From assembly GCF_001894825.1 (NCBI RefSeq), contig NZ_BCWY01000041.1:1-64000 (forward strand): a stretch of 64,000 bases of DNA. Reading direction: 5' to 3'. Of this stretch, positions 8,971-17,555 are shown piece by piece. The translations under genes and the position numbers were made by a program. The number at the start of each line of letters is the position of its first letter. The stretch's first letter is position 1. The DNA is from Rhodococcus jostii NBRC 16295. GTDB taxonomy: Bacteria > Actinomycetota > Actinomycetes > Mycobacteriales > Mycobacteriaceae. The notes beneath the pieces were generated by a model. The model did not search any database and was not told the DNA's origin. It saw only the letters and a program-made list of their open reading frames with translations.

Positions 8971-8988
8971 CGTACGATCGATTGTTAG
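8971..8988. promoter_or_regulatory. operator copy b (CGTACG-ATCGAT-TGTTAG) before P450-1
   Basis: Same spacing and centre as copy a, in the opposite orientation, about 80 bp before the P450-1 start at 9071. Confidence 0.65.
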
Positions 8989-9070
8989 TTCAGTCCTTAT
9001 GAAATTCGTATCGACGCGCCGAGACAGGTTCAACAGCGTCGATGAGATCGCCTGCGGTGGGAGACCCGAC

Positions 9071-10282
9071 ATGACCGAGACGCCAGTGCAGATCAACTAT
9101 CCGTCTTTGGAGGGTGCCGAGTGCCCCTATCCGCAGTATGAATGGCTGCGCGAGGACCAGCCCGTATACCGAATTCCGGGAACTACCGACTTCCTCGTCA
9201 CGAGATACGAGGACGCTGCACAAGTCACCCGCGATTGGAAGGTGTTCTCCAGCGTAGGCAGCCGCACCGCACACAACCCATTCAGCGAGACGGGCATGAG
9301 TAAGGAGACCCAAAGTCTTGTGGAGGCGGATCCCCCGAGTCACCGGGACAAGCGAAACCTCTGCGCTGAGGCGTTCAAGCCGAAGAAACTAGCCGCACAG
9401 GTCTCCACGATCACGGTGATCTGCGATTCGCTCATCGACGATTTCATCGACAAGGGGGAGGTGGATCTGGTCGGAGAATTTGCGGAGCACATTCCACCGC
9501 GGGTGATCGCCAGGATGCTGGGGTTCACCGAGTCGGATTTCGACTGGCTCAACGGCTGGTCGCGGGTGGACAACAGCGGGTTGAGCTTCCTGCCGAAGGA
9601 TGTGCAGGAACGGTCGAAGGTGGCTGCCAGTCGTGCGACGGAGCATCTCATCGACGCGATCGAGGCGCGCCGCGACGCTCCTACTGGAGACGAACTCAGC
9701 GACATGATCCAACGGCACATCGAACGTGACGGACAGTTCGATCTCGACTACATCCTCGACAATACGGTGACACTCATTCGCGGCGGCGTGATCACCACAG
9801 CCCACACCATCGCGACAATAATGTTGCTACTGCTGCAGAATCCGGCGGAAATGCAACGTGTTCGGGCGGACAACCGTCGGATCGCCGCCGTCGCCGAGGA
9901 ATCGCTACGGATCGAGTCTCCCACGCAATGGGTGCCACGCCGGGTGACAATAGACACCGAGCTGGGCGGCCAGCATATTCCTGCTGGATCGAGAGTGTTG
10001 ATCATGGTGGGCGCGGCCAATCGTGATGAGCGCGAGTTTTCCGACCCGACTAGGTTCGATGCAGATCGAAAAAATGCTGTGCCGCACATGGCCTTTGGCG
10101 CCGGCAACCACTTCTGCCTGGGTGCGCCGTTGGCGCGGCTGGAGATAAAGATCGCGTTCGAGCGTCTCCTGGCGCGATTGAGTGATATCCGGCTTGCTGA
10201 AGGACAAGACTTCAGTCATGTCGCGAGCGCGCAGTTCCGTGGCTTGAAGGAACTACGGCTCGCCTTCACCCGCAGCAGCTAA
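9071..10282 (+). CDS. cytochrome P450 (P450-1)
   Basis: A 403-residue soluble bacterial class I P450 that would hydroxylate an organic substrate using ferredoxin-delivered electrons. The frame is open from 8999, but the ATG at 9071 follows a GGGAG a few bases upstream. Signatures: ExxR in EESLR, the PRRVT block, and the heme-thiolate loop FGAGNHFCLGAPLARLE with Cys near residue 349. The I-helix reads RGGVITTAH where (A/G)Gx(D/E)TT is expected: the threonines are kept but the acid is Ile. The gene is followed after 24 bp by the HemD-like gene and is preceded by operator copy b. Substrate and CYP family cannot be fixed by eye. Confidence 0.92.
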   Translation: MTETPVQINYPSLEGAECPYPQYEWLREDQPVYRIPGTTDFLVTRYEDAAQVTRDWKVFSSVGSRTAHNPFSETGMSKETQSLVEADPPSHRDKRNLCAEAFKPKKLAAQVSTITVICDSLIDDFIDKGEVDLVGEFAEHIPPRVIARMLGFTESDFDWLNGWSRVDNSGLSFLPKDVQERSKVAASRATEHLIDAIEARRDAPTGDELSDMIQRHIERDGQFDLDYILDNTVTLIRGGVITTAHTIATIMLLLLQNPAEMQRVRADNRRIAAVAEESLRIESPTQWVPRRVTIDTELGGQHIPAGSRVLIMVGAANRDEREFSDPTRFDADRKNAVPHMAFGAGNHFCLGAPLARLEIKIAFERLLARLSDIRLAEGQDFSHVASAQFRGLKELRLAFTRSS

Positions 10283-10306
10283 GTCATCCAAGTTCAGGAG
10301 AGCAGA

Positions 10307-11524
10307 GTGGTTGAGCTTGCTTACCTTGCACGACAGGTCGGGTTCACGAACGAAGCTAGTCGGCGCGTGGTGGACGACGCGAAGCCCCTGACCGGTTTCA
10401 CCATTGGGGTCACCGCCTCCCGGCGGGCCGATGAGTTCGCGACCTTCCTGACGCGGCGGGGCGCGACGGTAATTCATGCACCGGCGATCCGCATCATCCC
10501 ACTGTCCGACGACACGGAACTCAGGCGGGTGACGCGTCAGATCATAGACAAACCACCAGAGTTCGTGGTCGTCACCACCGGAATAGGATTTCGCGGATGG
10601 ATGGAAGCAGCAGCTGGATGGGGCGAGCGCAACGCGTTCAAGCAGGCGTTGGCGTCTACCCGGCTGCTCGCACGCGGAACAAAAGCCAAGGGTGCCGTCC
10701 GGGCAGCTGAGCTATGCGAAGAATGGTCCCCGGTCTCGGAGACCATGGCGGAAGTGCTCGACCATCTAGTTGCCCAGGGGATCGACGGCAAACGAATTGC
10801 CGTCCAGTTGGACGGTGCACCCACCGAGGGGAAGGTGGTTGGCGACCTCTGCGACCTCCTTGGTTGCGCGGGGGCCGACGTGACCGCGGTCCCCGTGTAT
10901 CGGTGGATGCCTCCCGAGGATCCGGCGCCGATAGACCGGATGATTGATTTGATCGCCACGCGAGCCCTCGATGCGGTGAGCTTCACCAGCGCGCCCGCAG
11001 TCGGGGCGCTGCTGGCTCGCGCGAAGGTGACGGGGACGCTCGAGCCGATCCTGCACGCCTTCCGGAACGACGTACTGGCCGCGTGCATAGGTCCGGTGAC
11101 CTCGGTGCCGTTCATCGAACTCGAGGTTCCGACCACAGGTCCCGAATGTCCCCGGCTCGGTGAACTGGTGTGGCACATCGCGGATGAACTTCCGCGCCGT
11201 GCCATCACTATTCAGGTCGGGGGACGGGAATTCAGCATCCGCGGCAGTTGTGTCCTGGTTGATGGCGAAGTGCGCCGACTACCGCCCGCTGCCATGACGT
11301 TGATTCGCGTCCTGGGCGCACAGCCGGGCCGTGTGGTTCCGCGTGAGGAGCTGATGTCTGCATTGCCGCGCGGCGGCGACGCTCACGCGGTCGAGGTGGC
11401 AGTCGCACGGCTTCGGGCCTCGCTGAGGGCCCCAGATGCAGTGCAGACCGTGTACAAACGGGGCTACCGACTCGCACTCGACCCAGTCGAGTATGTGGAT
11501 ATGTGCCGAGATGGGACGGTATGA
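10307..11524 (+). CDS. uroporphyrinogen-III synthase fused to a winged-helix DNA-binding domain
   Basis: A 405-residue fusion. Residues ~28-280 are a HemD-type domain (TGFTIGVTASRRADEFATFL, VVTTGIGFRGWMEAA, LDAVSFTSAPAVGALL), which closes hydroxymethylbilane to uroporphyrinogen III in heme synthesis. Residues ~300-395 are an OmpR/PhoB-type winged helix (LPPAAMTLIRVLGAQPGRVV, VEVAVARLRASL, VQTVYKRGYRL). This architecture is that of Rv0260c of Mycobacterium tuberculosis. The GTG start at 10307 has an AGGAG upstream. It shares an operon with P450-1, so it may raise heme supply, act as a regulator, or both. Whether the HemD part is catalytically active is unknown, since some such fusions may be regulators only. 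Confidence 0.88.
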   Translation: MVELAYLARQVGFTNEASRRVVDDAKPLTGFTIGVTASRRADEFATFLTRRGATVIHAPAIRIIPLSDDTELRRVTRQIIDKPPEFVVVTTGIGFRGWMEAAAGWGERNAFKQALASTRLLARGTKAKGAVRAAELCEEWSPVSETMAEVLDHLVAQGIDGKRIAVQLDGAPTEGKVVGDLCDLLGCAGADVTAVPVYRWMPPEDPAPIDRMIDLIATRALDAVSFTSAPAVGALLARAKVTGTLEPILHAFRNDVLAACIGPVTSVPFIELEVPTTGPECPRLGELVWHIADELPRRAITIQVGGREFSIRGSCVLVDGEVRRLPPAAMTLIRVLGAQPGRVVPREELMSALPRGGDAHAVEVAVARLRASLRAPDAVQTVYKRGYRLALDPVEYVDMCRDGTV

Positions 11525-11560
11525 AGCCGATGTCATCGAGCCCCGCCGAGCACCTATTTC

Positions 11561-12226
11561 TCAACTGTCCAGTACGAAGTCGGATTCTGTCTGTAGGGGT
11601 GTGAGGGTCCCGGTATAGCCGACCATGCGAAGAGCGATCTCCTCGTACGCGGCCATGATGTCGGAGAGGGAGTCGGGTCCATCGGGAAGGTACCAACTCG
11701 AAATGCCGATGCCCATGTCGAGGATGGCGTGCGAGGTGAGCCGAACGTTGCGGATAAGAAAGATTTCTTCATCGCACCCGAACTGGAGGACCTGACGTAG
11801 CCCGTGCTCGAATTCTTCGCGACGCTGCGCAGTAATCGAGTAGTGTGCGGGCGCAAGGCTTTCCATGTTGTTGTTGACGACCCTCGCCATCTGGCTCTGC
11901 TCGGCATGGAACCGGACGTGCAAGCGGACGAATGCTCGCAACCTGTTGGCGGTCGTTTCCTCTTCGGTGAACGCCCTGCGCTGATAGCCGCGAATCTTCC
12001 CGAGTGCGTCCTCGACGATGGACCACAGGAGCTCTTCTTTTGAGGCGTAGTGGTTGTACAGGCTCGCGGCCTTTATGCCGACAATGGACGCGATTTGCCG
12101 CATGCCCACGCCGTCGTACCCTATTTCGGAAAAGAGCTTCAAGCCCGTTTCGACGATAACGTCCGAGGTGGACCTAGGCCGGGGTTCACTCGATGCCGTC
12201 GCCTGTTCGCGAGCCATGTTGACCAC
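11561..12226 (-). CDS. TetR family transcriptional regulator
   Basis: A 221-residue regulator. The N-terminal helix-turn-helix spans about residues 25-70 (LKLFSEIGYDGVGMRQIAS, then KAASLYNHYASKEEL), and a C-terminal ligand domain of the KstR2/TetR_C_33-like kind follows. The GTG at 12226 is preferred over the ATG at 12217 because GGAGAGG lies 7 bases upstream. Its own promoter carries an operator-like site at 12247-12260. It lies downstream of, and on the same strand as, the ribBA-flavin reductase-korAB operon, so it may also be read through from there. It is the best candidate in the window for the protein that recognises the repeated operator, but this is inferred from position. The ligand is probably a pathway acyl-CoA or substrate. 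Confidence 0.88.
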   Translation of the reverse strand: MVNMAREQATASSEPRPRSTSDVIVETGLKLFSEIGYDGVGMRQIASIVGIKAASLYNHYASKEELLWSIVEDALGKIRGYQRRAFTEEETTANRLRAFVRLHVRFHAEQSQMARVVNNNMESLAPAHYSITAQRREEFEHGLRQVLQFGCDEEIFLIRNVRLTSHAILDMGIGISSWYLPDGPDSLSDIMAAYEEIALRMVGYTGTLTPLQTESDFVLDS

Positions 12227-12246
12227 CGGCGCACCTCTCCTAGTAA

Positions 12247-12260
12247 CCTACGTTCGTTAG
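12247..12260. promoter_or_regulatory. operator-like site c (CCTACG-TT-CGTTAG) before tetR
   Basis: Inverted repeat with a 2-bp spacer, 21 bp before the tetR start. It can also be read with the 6-bp spacer as GTAACC-TACGTT-CGTTAG (12243-12260), though with a poorer left arm. Its position suits autoregulation. Confidence 0.55.
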
Positions 12261-12341
12261 TACTATATGGGTCGCTTGGTCGGGAGTCAAAGCGCACACG
12301 TGTCCTGGGGGTGCGGCGGTGGTCATCGGGAATGATCGTGA

Positions 12342-13430
12342 CTACTTCCGATTGCCTTGCATGGCTGCCGGATCGGCAATGGTCCAGGTATCGCGTCCGG
12401 ACAGAAGCAACTGCAGATCCCCCTTGTGTTGGGTACGGGCCGTATCGGCCTCGTGACGGACCGCATCGTCGTAGCAGGTGCGGTCGACTCGGCGGAATAC
12501 GCCGGTAACCACGTGCTCGAGGTCTTGCGTGGACAGTCGAGACAGGGCAAAGGCTAACGTGTGGTCGGTCTCATTGTGGACGACGATGTCGGACTCGGCT
12601 ACGTCGGAGGTCCTCGCGACGCCGAGCCCGAAAGCTTCTCGCACGACTGCGAACTCGCCGTCGGTACCAAATCGGATCGGGCGTCCGTGGGTCAGCGGGA
12701 TGAGGCGCTGCGCTGCGTCGGCGGAACCGCGGCGGATGACGTCGAACGCACCGTCATTGAATATGGGGCAGTCCTGGAAGATCTCCACCAGCGCCGTGCC
12801 GCGGTGCGCAGCGGCGGCACGCAGAACGGACGTCAGCTGAGCCCGGTCGGAGTCGAGCGCGCGTGCGACGAAGGTCGCCTCCGCTCCGAGTGCGAGGCTG
12901 ACTGGGTTCAGCGGATGATCGACGCTGCCTGTGGGTGTGGACTTGGTGACCTTCCCTGTCTCGGACGTGGGGGAGTACTGACCCTTGGTTAAGCCGTAAA
13001 TGCGATTGTTGAAAAGTAGGATCTTGAGGTTGACGTTGCGGCGCAGCGTGTGGATCAGATGGTTGCCCCCGATCGACAAGGCGTCACCGTCGCCGGTCAC
13101 CACCCAGACAGACAAATCGGGGCGAGTAATCGCGAGCCCGGTCGCGATAGTGGGTGCACGGCCGTGGATGGAGTGCATGCCGTAGGTATTGAGGTAGTAC
13201 GGGAATCGGGATGAGCAGCCGATTCCCGAAACGAACACCATGTTCTCCCGGCGGATTCCCAGTTCGGGAAGAAAGCCGCGGACGGCGGCGAGGACGGCAT
13301 AATCACCACATCCAGGACACCATCTGACCTCTTGGTCGCTGGTGAAATCCTTGGCGGTCTGTTTCAAGTCGGTCGCCGGCACCTTGTCGAGTCCGCCGAG
13401 GGTTGGCAGTCCGATGTTGATAGCGGTCAC
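12342..13430 (-). CDS. korB: 2-oxoacid:ferredoxin oxidoreductase, beta subunit
   Basis: A 362-residue thiamine-diphosphate subunit of the oxygen-tolerant 2-oxoglutarate:ferredoxin oxidoreductase type, which oxidatively decarboxylates a 2-oxoacid to its acyl-CoA and reduces ferredoxin. Motifs: RWCPGCGDY near residue 36 (iron-sulfur/TPP region), FVSGIGCSSRFPYY, and the TPP-binding GDGDALSIGGNHLIHTLRRN followed by NNRIYGLTKGQYSPTS. Its ATG overlaps the korA stop (ATGA), so the two are translationally coupled. This is the last gene of a four-gene operon. In this context it is most simply a generator of reduced ferredoxin for the P450s, with acyl-CoA as co-product. Mycobacterium tuberculosis KorB is the nearest known model. 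Confidence 0.93.
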   Translation of the reverse strand: MTAINIGLPTLGGLDKVPATDLKQTAKDFTSDQEVRWCPGCGDYAVLAAVRGFLPELGIRRENMVFVSGIGCSSRFPYYLNTYGMHSIHGRAPTIATGLAITRPDLSVWVVTGDGDALSIGGNHLIHTLRRNVNLKILLFNNRIYGLTKGQYSPTSETGKVTKSTPTGSVDHPLNPVSLALGAEATFVARALDSDRAQLTSVLRAAAAHRGTALVEIFQDCPIFNDGAFDVIRRGSADAAQRLIPLTHGRPIRFGTDGEFAVVREAFGLGVARTSDVAESDIVVHNETDHTLAFALSRLSTQDLEHVVTGVFRRVDRTCYDDAVRHEADTARTQHKGDLQLLLSGRDTWTIADPAAMQGNRK

Positions 13431-15301
13431 GCAGATCCTCCCTTGATGGCCTCGATGATGAGGTTCTGCATCTCCTCAGCTTTGAATGGAAGCCCGGAAA
13501 CGCAGGTGTGTGGTTGGACGTCGACGAGGTAACGGGCCCGGAGTAGCAGGGCCAGCTGGCCGAGATTCATTTCGGGCACCAGTACGGTGCGATAGCGCCT
13601 GAGGACCGACTCGAGGTTGGCCGGAAGCGGGTTGAGATGCCTCAGGTGTGCCTGAGCAACCGCGAATCCCATGTCGCGGACCCGTCGGCATCCCGCGCCG
13701 ATGGGGCCATAGGTCGAGCCCCATCCGAGGACGAGCACGTCGGCGTCGCCGTCCGGATCGTCGACCACTATGTCGGGTACGTCGATGCCGTCAATCTTCG
13801 CGGCGCGCAATCGGACCATGCGATCATGGTTCTCGGGGTCGTAGGAGATCGAGCCCCTGCCGTCGGCCTTCTCGAGTCCGCCGATCCGGTGCTCCAGTCC
13901 CGGAGTGCCTGGCACCGCCCACGGCCTGGCGAGGGTGTCGTGGTGGCGGAGGTATGGCCAGAACTCCCCGGACCCGTCGGGGGAGTTCGGTGCCGTGGCA
14001 AAGTCGGGGTCCAGTCGGGGGAGTGCAGAAACTTCCGGCACGCGCCACGGCTCGGAACCATTGGCGAGCGCTCCGTCGGACAGAATGAGGACGGGAGTGC
14101 GGTAGGTTACCGCGATTCGGGTTGCTTCCAGTGCGGCGGCGAAGCAGTCCGCGGGCGAGCGTGGCGCAACTATCGGCACCGGCGATTCCCCGTTGCGCCC
14201 AAACATCGCCTGGAGAAGATCGGACTGTTCGGTCTTGGTGGGAAGTCCGGTAGAGGGTCCGCCTCGTTGCACATCGATCACGAGTAGGGGCAGCTCAAGG
14301 GCGACTGCGAGACCAATGGCCTCGGACTTCAGTGCGATTCCGGGCCCGGATGTCGTTGTGACGCCGAGCGCGCCGCCGAACGCTGCACCGAGCGCGGCTC
14401 CGATCCCGGATATTTCATCCTCGGCTTGGAAGGTAGTGACGTTGAAGGCTTTCCGCTTGCTCAACTCGTGCAGTATGTCGCTGGCCGGGGTGATGGGGTA
14501 CGAGCCGAGGAATACCGGGAGGCCACTGATTTCGCCTGCGGTGATGATTCCATAGGACAGTGCGGTGTTGCCGGTGACCTGTCGGTAGGTGCCGGGCGCC
14601 AGCCTGGCCGGGGCCACCTCGTAGGTGACAGCGAACGTTTCGGTCGTCTCGCCGTAGGCATGCCCGGCCCGGAACGCGAGAATGTTCGCCTGCGCCAGCT
14701 CGGGTCGGCGGGCGAACTTCTCGTTGAGGAATCGTTCGGTGCTCTCGATCGGTCGGTGGTACATCCAACAGAGGAGGCCGAGCGCGAAAAAGTTCTTGGC
14801 GCGCTCGGCGTCCTTCTTGGGGACACCCGTTTCCTCGACCGCGCCGCGTGTGAGTGTCGACATGGCAACTGGGTGCACCGTGTAGCCGTCCAGCGAGTCG
14901 TCTTCGAGCGGGTTCGTGTTGTAACCGATCTTGGTCAGATTTCGCTTGGTGAACTCGTCGGTGTTGGCGATAAGGACACCGCCAGCTGGGAGGTCGTCGA
15001 TGTTGGCCTTGAGGGCGGCTGGGTTCATCGCAACCAAGACATCGGGTCGGTCGCCCGCCGTGAGGATGTCGTAGTCTGCGAAGTGGAGCTGAAAGCTCGA
15101 AACACCGGGCAATGTGCCAGCTGGTGCCCGAATCTCTGCTGGGAAGTTTGGCATTGTGGCCAGATCGTTCCCGAACAATGCGGTTTCGGAAGTGAATCGG
15201 TCTCCGACGAGTTGCATCCCGTCGCCTGAGTCACCGGCTAGCCGGATGACCACTCGATGTACCGTGCGCACGTTGGTTGTAGTGGTGGTCTCCGGTGTCA
15301 C
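13427..15301 (-). CDS. korA: 2-oxoacid:ferredoxin oxidoreductase, alpha (gamma-alpha fused) subunit
   Basis: A 624-residue KorA. It has an N-terminal gamma domain (VVIRLAGDSGDGMQLVGDRF, NFPAEIRAPAGTLPGVSSFQ) and an alpha domain with SYPITPASDILHELSKRK, QAEDEISGIGAALGAAFGG and TTSGPGIALKSEAIGLAV, ending in a transketolase-C-like segment. The length agrees with two-subunit KorAB. It overlaps korB downstream and the flavin reductase gene upstream by 4 bp each (ATGA type). A second, catabolic copy would be expected to be inducible, unlike a housekeeping KorAB; the operator before ribBA supports that. Which 2-oxoacid it uses is not decidable here. Confidence 0.93.
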   Translation of the reverse strand: MTPETTTTTNVRTVHRVVIRLAGDSGDGMQLVGDRFTSETALFGNDLATMPNFPAEIRAPAGTLPGVSSFQLHFADYDILTAGDRPDVLVAMNPAALKANIDDLPAGGVLIANTDEFTKRNLTKIGYNTNPLEDDSLDGYTVHPVAMSTLTRGAVEETGVPKKDAERAKNFFALGLLCWMYHRPIESTERFLNEKFARRPELAQANILAFRAGHAYGETTETFAVTYEVAPARLAPGTYRQVTGNTALSYGIITAGEISGLPVFLGSYPITPASDILHELSKRKAFNVTTFQAEDEISGIGAALGAAFGGALGVTTTSGPGIALKSEAIGLAVALELPLLVIDVQRGGPSTGLPTKTEQSDLLQAMFGRNGESPVPIVAPRSPADCFAAALEATRIAVTYRTPVLILSDGALANGSEPWRVPEVSALPRLDPDFATAPNSPDGSGEFWPYLRHHDTLARPWAVPGTPGLEHRIGGLEKADGRGSISYDPENHDRMVRLRAAKIDGIDVPDIVVDDPDGDADVLVLGWGSTYGPIGAGCRRVRDMGFAVAQAHLRHLNPLPANLESVLRRYRTVLVPEMNLGQLALLLRARYLVDVQPHTCVSGLPFKAEEMQNLIIEAIKGGSA

Positions 15302-15810
15302 GCGGTGACGCCTTCGGCGAGTGTGTGGAACTGCCGACGGAAGTAGATCGCCGGCAGCCTGTCAGTCATGTCGATGTCGGCCACTTTGCCCACCAAGATG
15401 GTGTGGTCTCCACTTGGTTGGCGAGCATGGGAGGTGCAATCCAGGCGTAGGGATGCCGTCGGGAGTATGGGTAGTCCGCGCTCGTCGGAGACAAATCCGG
15501 CATCGGCGAATTTATCGGCTCCACGAGTAGCAAATCGTCGGGCCAAATCGGCGTGCTCGGGGTGGATGACGTGGATGATCCAGCGGTCGGCCTTCGCGAA
15601 GACTGGGTGGCATTCGGCGCTGTCAGAGAGGCAGACGAGCACGAGTGGGGGATCCATCGAGACCACGCAGAACGATGTTGCAGTGAACCCCCATCGGCGC
15701 CCCGCATCGTCGACGGTGGTCACGATGGTAACGCCGCTGGGGAAGGACGCCATTGCGTCACGGAACAGTTGTGCTTGGTCGGGCACAGGTGTCGGTCGCG
15801 TGTCATTCAT
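15298..15810 (-). CDS. flavin reductase (HpaC/RutF-like)
   Basis: A 170-residue flavin reductase-like FMN-binding domain protein that reduces free FMN/FAD with NAD(P)H for a partner monooxygenase. Motifs: LFRDAMASFPSGVTIVTT at the N-terminus, FTATSFCVVSMDPPLVLVCL (flavin-binding core), and C-terminal DHTILVGKVADI with YFRRQFHTL. It overlaps ribBA and korA by 4 bp each. RutF in the classical pyrimidine-degradation operon belongs to the same family and serves RutA. A RutA-like monooxygenase lies 25 kb away at 40.8 kb with the same type of operator, so this reductase is a plausible partner. A separate flavodoxin-like FMN reductase sits directly beside that monooxygenase. Confidence 0.88.
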   Translation of the reverse strand: MNDTRPTPVPDQAQLFRDAMASFPSGVTIVTTVDDAGRRWGFTATSFCVVSMDPPLVLVCLSDSAECHPVFAKADRWIIHVIHPEHADLARRFATRGADKFADAGFVSDERGLPILPTASLRLDCTSHARQPSGDHTILVGKVADIDMTDRLPAIYFRRQFHTLAEGVTA

Positions 15811-17207
15811 AAGGCGTAATTCCCGTCGTGTAGGGGCGCGGGTGATCCCACCTCGTCTTCGACTGGGAATTCCCCGCCGAGTTGGTGGTCCAACCTGGTG
15901 CGTTTGGTGGTCAGGTAACTGATGTTTTCTGGATTTGGGGCGACTACAAGCGGCTCGCGGGCGGCGATGTGGACGCCGTAACCGGTCAGACCTCGATACT
16001 TCGCCGGATTGTTGGTCATCAATCGGATTGTTCGCACTCCGATATCGCGGAGGATCTGGGCGCCGATTCCGTAGTGCCGACTATCCACCGGGAGCCCTTG
16101 AGCCAAGTTGGCATCCACGGTGTCGAGTCCTGCATCCTGCAGGTTGTAGGCCCGTAACTTGTGGCTCAATCCGATCCCACGACCTTCGTGTCCGCGGAGG
16201 TAGACGACTACTCCGCGACCTGCTTCACGGATCTTGTTCATGGCGAGAGAGAGTTGTTCACCGCAGTCACACCGGAGGGAGTCGAAGACATCGCCGGTGA
16301 GACACTCGGAGTGCACGCGGACCGGTACCGGGCCGGAATCTGCACTCGACTTGCTCTGGTCGACGTCACCCAGTACCAGAGCGACATGCTCGCCGTCGTC
16401 GTTGAGCGAGCGGTAGGTGATCGCCGTGAACTCGCCGTGGTCACTGGGTACGCGTCCCTGCGCCTCTCTGCGGACGAGTGTCTCGGTCCTCAGTCGGTAC
16501 CGGACGATGTCGGCAACCTCGATTGTCGCGAGTCCGTGTTCCAATGCGAACTGTGCGAGTTCGGGGCGACGAGCCATTGTGCCGTCATCGTTGGTGACCT
16601 CGGAAAGGACTCCGACGGGTTGCAGGCCGGCGATCCTGCACAGGTCGACTGCGCTTTCGGTGTGCCCGGCCCGCCGCAGAACACCGCCTTCGCGAGCGCG
16701 TAGCGGGAAGACGTGGCCGGGCCGAGAAAAGTGCTCCGGTTGTGTCGCGGGGTCGACGAGCGCGCGAATGGTCAAAGTCCGGTCGGCGGCGGACACACCG
16801 GTCGTGGTGCAGGCCTTCAAATCAACCGAGACAGTGAAAGCCGTGCCCCGAGGATCGTCACTGTCGGTCACCATGAGTGGCAGGCGCAACTCATCAGCCC
16901 GGGCGTTGGGAATTCCGACACACAGCAAGCCGCTGGTGTGTCGAATCATGAAGGCGATCGTTCCGGGAGTGGCCAGTTCGGCGGCCATGATGAGGTCGCC
17001 CTCATTCTCCCGGTCCGCATCGTCTACCACCAGCACCATCCGTCCGCCACGCAACTCGGACAGGGCGGTCTCGACAGCGCGATACGACCGTGCTTCGTCG
17101 GGATCGAGAAGACCTCTGTCGCCAAGGGCCGAGCGCTGATCCTCAGTCGGACCGTCGAGGCCCATGTTGGCGGCGAGGTGGCGCGTCGCCGGATGTGACT
17201 CTGTCAT
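15807..17207 (-). CDS. ribBA: bifunctional 3,4-dihydroxy-2-butanone-4-phosphate synthase / GTP cyclohydrolase II
   Basis: A 466-residue RibBA performing the two committed steps of riboflavin synthesis. The N-terminal DHBPS half has DDADRENEGDLIMAAELAT, MIRHTSGLLCVG and RPGHVFPLRAREGGVLRRAG. The C-terminal GTP cyclohydrolase II half has the zinc ligands in HSECLTGDVFDSLRCDCGEQ, then GHEGRGIGLSHKLRAYNLQD and MTNNPAKYRGLTGYGV. A ~35-residue N-terminal extension precedes the first domain. It is first in a tightly overlapping operon with a flavin reductase and korAB, unlike the usual rib operon, which suggests extra FMN/FAD supply tied to catabolism. An operator copy lies 38 bp upstream. Confidence 0.93.
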   Translation of the reverse strand: MTESHPATRHLAANMGLDGPTEDQRSALGDRGLLDPDEARSYRAVETALSELRGGRMVLVVDDADRENEGDLIMAAELATPGTIAFMIRHTSGLLCVGIPNARADELRLPLMVTDSDDPRGTAFTVSVDLKACTTTGVSAADRTLTIRALVDPATQPEHFSRPGHVFPLRAREGGVLRRAGHTESAVDLCRIAGLQPVGVLSEVTNDDGTMARRPELAQFALEHGLATIEVADIVRYRLRTETLVRREAQGRVPSDHGEFTAITYRSLNDDGEHVALVLGDVDQSKSSADSGPVPVRVHSECLTGDVFDSLRCDCGEQLSLAMNKIREAGRGVVVYLRGHEGRGIGLSHKLRAYNLQDAGLDTVDANLAQGLPVDSRHYGIGAQILRDIGVRTIRLMTNNPAKYRGLTGYGVHIAAREPLVVAPNPENISYLTTKRTRLDHQLGGEFPVEDEVGSPAPLHDGNYAL

Positions 17208-17244
17208 GGTGTCAACCTCGGTGATCTCGGGAGCGTCCGATTTA

Positions 17245-17262
17245 CTGACGGTCGTTCGTTAG
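17245..17262. promoter_or_regulatory. operator copy d (CTGACG-GTCGTT-CGTTAG) before ribBA
   Basis: N6-class inverted repeat with one arm mismatch, 38 bp upstream of the ribBA start. Confidence 0.65.
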
Positions 17263-17398
17263 CACCTTAGATTGAGGGGCCTCTCCGGTCAACCGGATGG
17301 CGGAATCGCCGACGAAACTGCCCGCCGGTCAACCTTTGAGTCACCGCGACTAGCGGATCTCACGCGTGGCCCAGGTCTTGACCCACCCGACGGGCGTG

Positions 17399-17416
17399 CG
17401 TACGATCGATCGTTAG
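17399..17416. promoter_or_regulatory. operator copy e (CGTACG-ATCGAT-CGTTAG) before P450-2
   Basis: Identical over its 18 bp to the copy at 39981-39998, and about 140 bp before the P450-2 start. Confidence 0.68.
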
Positions 17417-17555
17417 CTACATCTGGTGCCTGTACAACACGACCTACGTGCTGGTGGCAAAGTTTGACGCATCAACAGGTGATGTGCGACATGGGCGTTG
17501 AGCGCCATCGGTCGTATCCACCTCGGATGCCCAATCTACTTGGAGGCGTCTTTCC

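Larger units (their letters stand above)
17208..17555. other. divergent promoter region between ribBA and P450-2
   Basis: About 350 bp with no gene. It contains two operator copies, one at 17245-17262 facing ribBA and one at 17399-17416 facing P450-2, so both divergent units are likely controlled by the same regulator. Confidence 0.65.
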
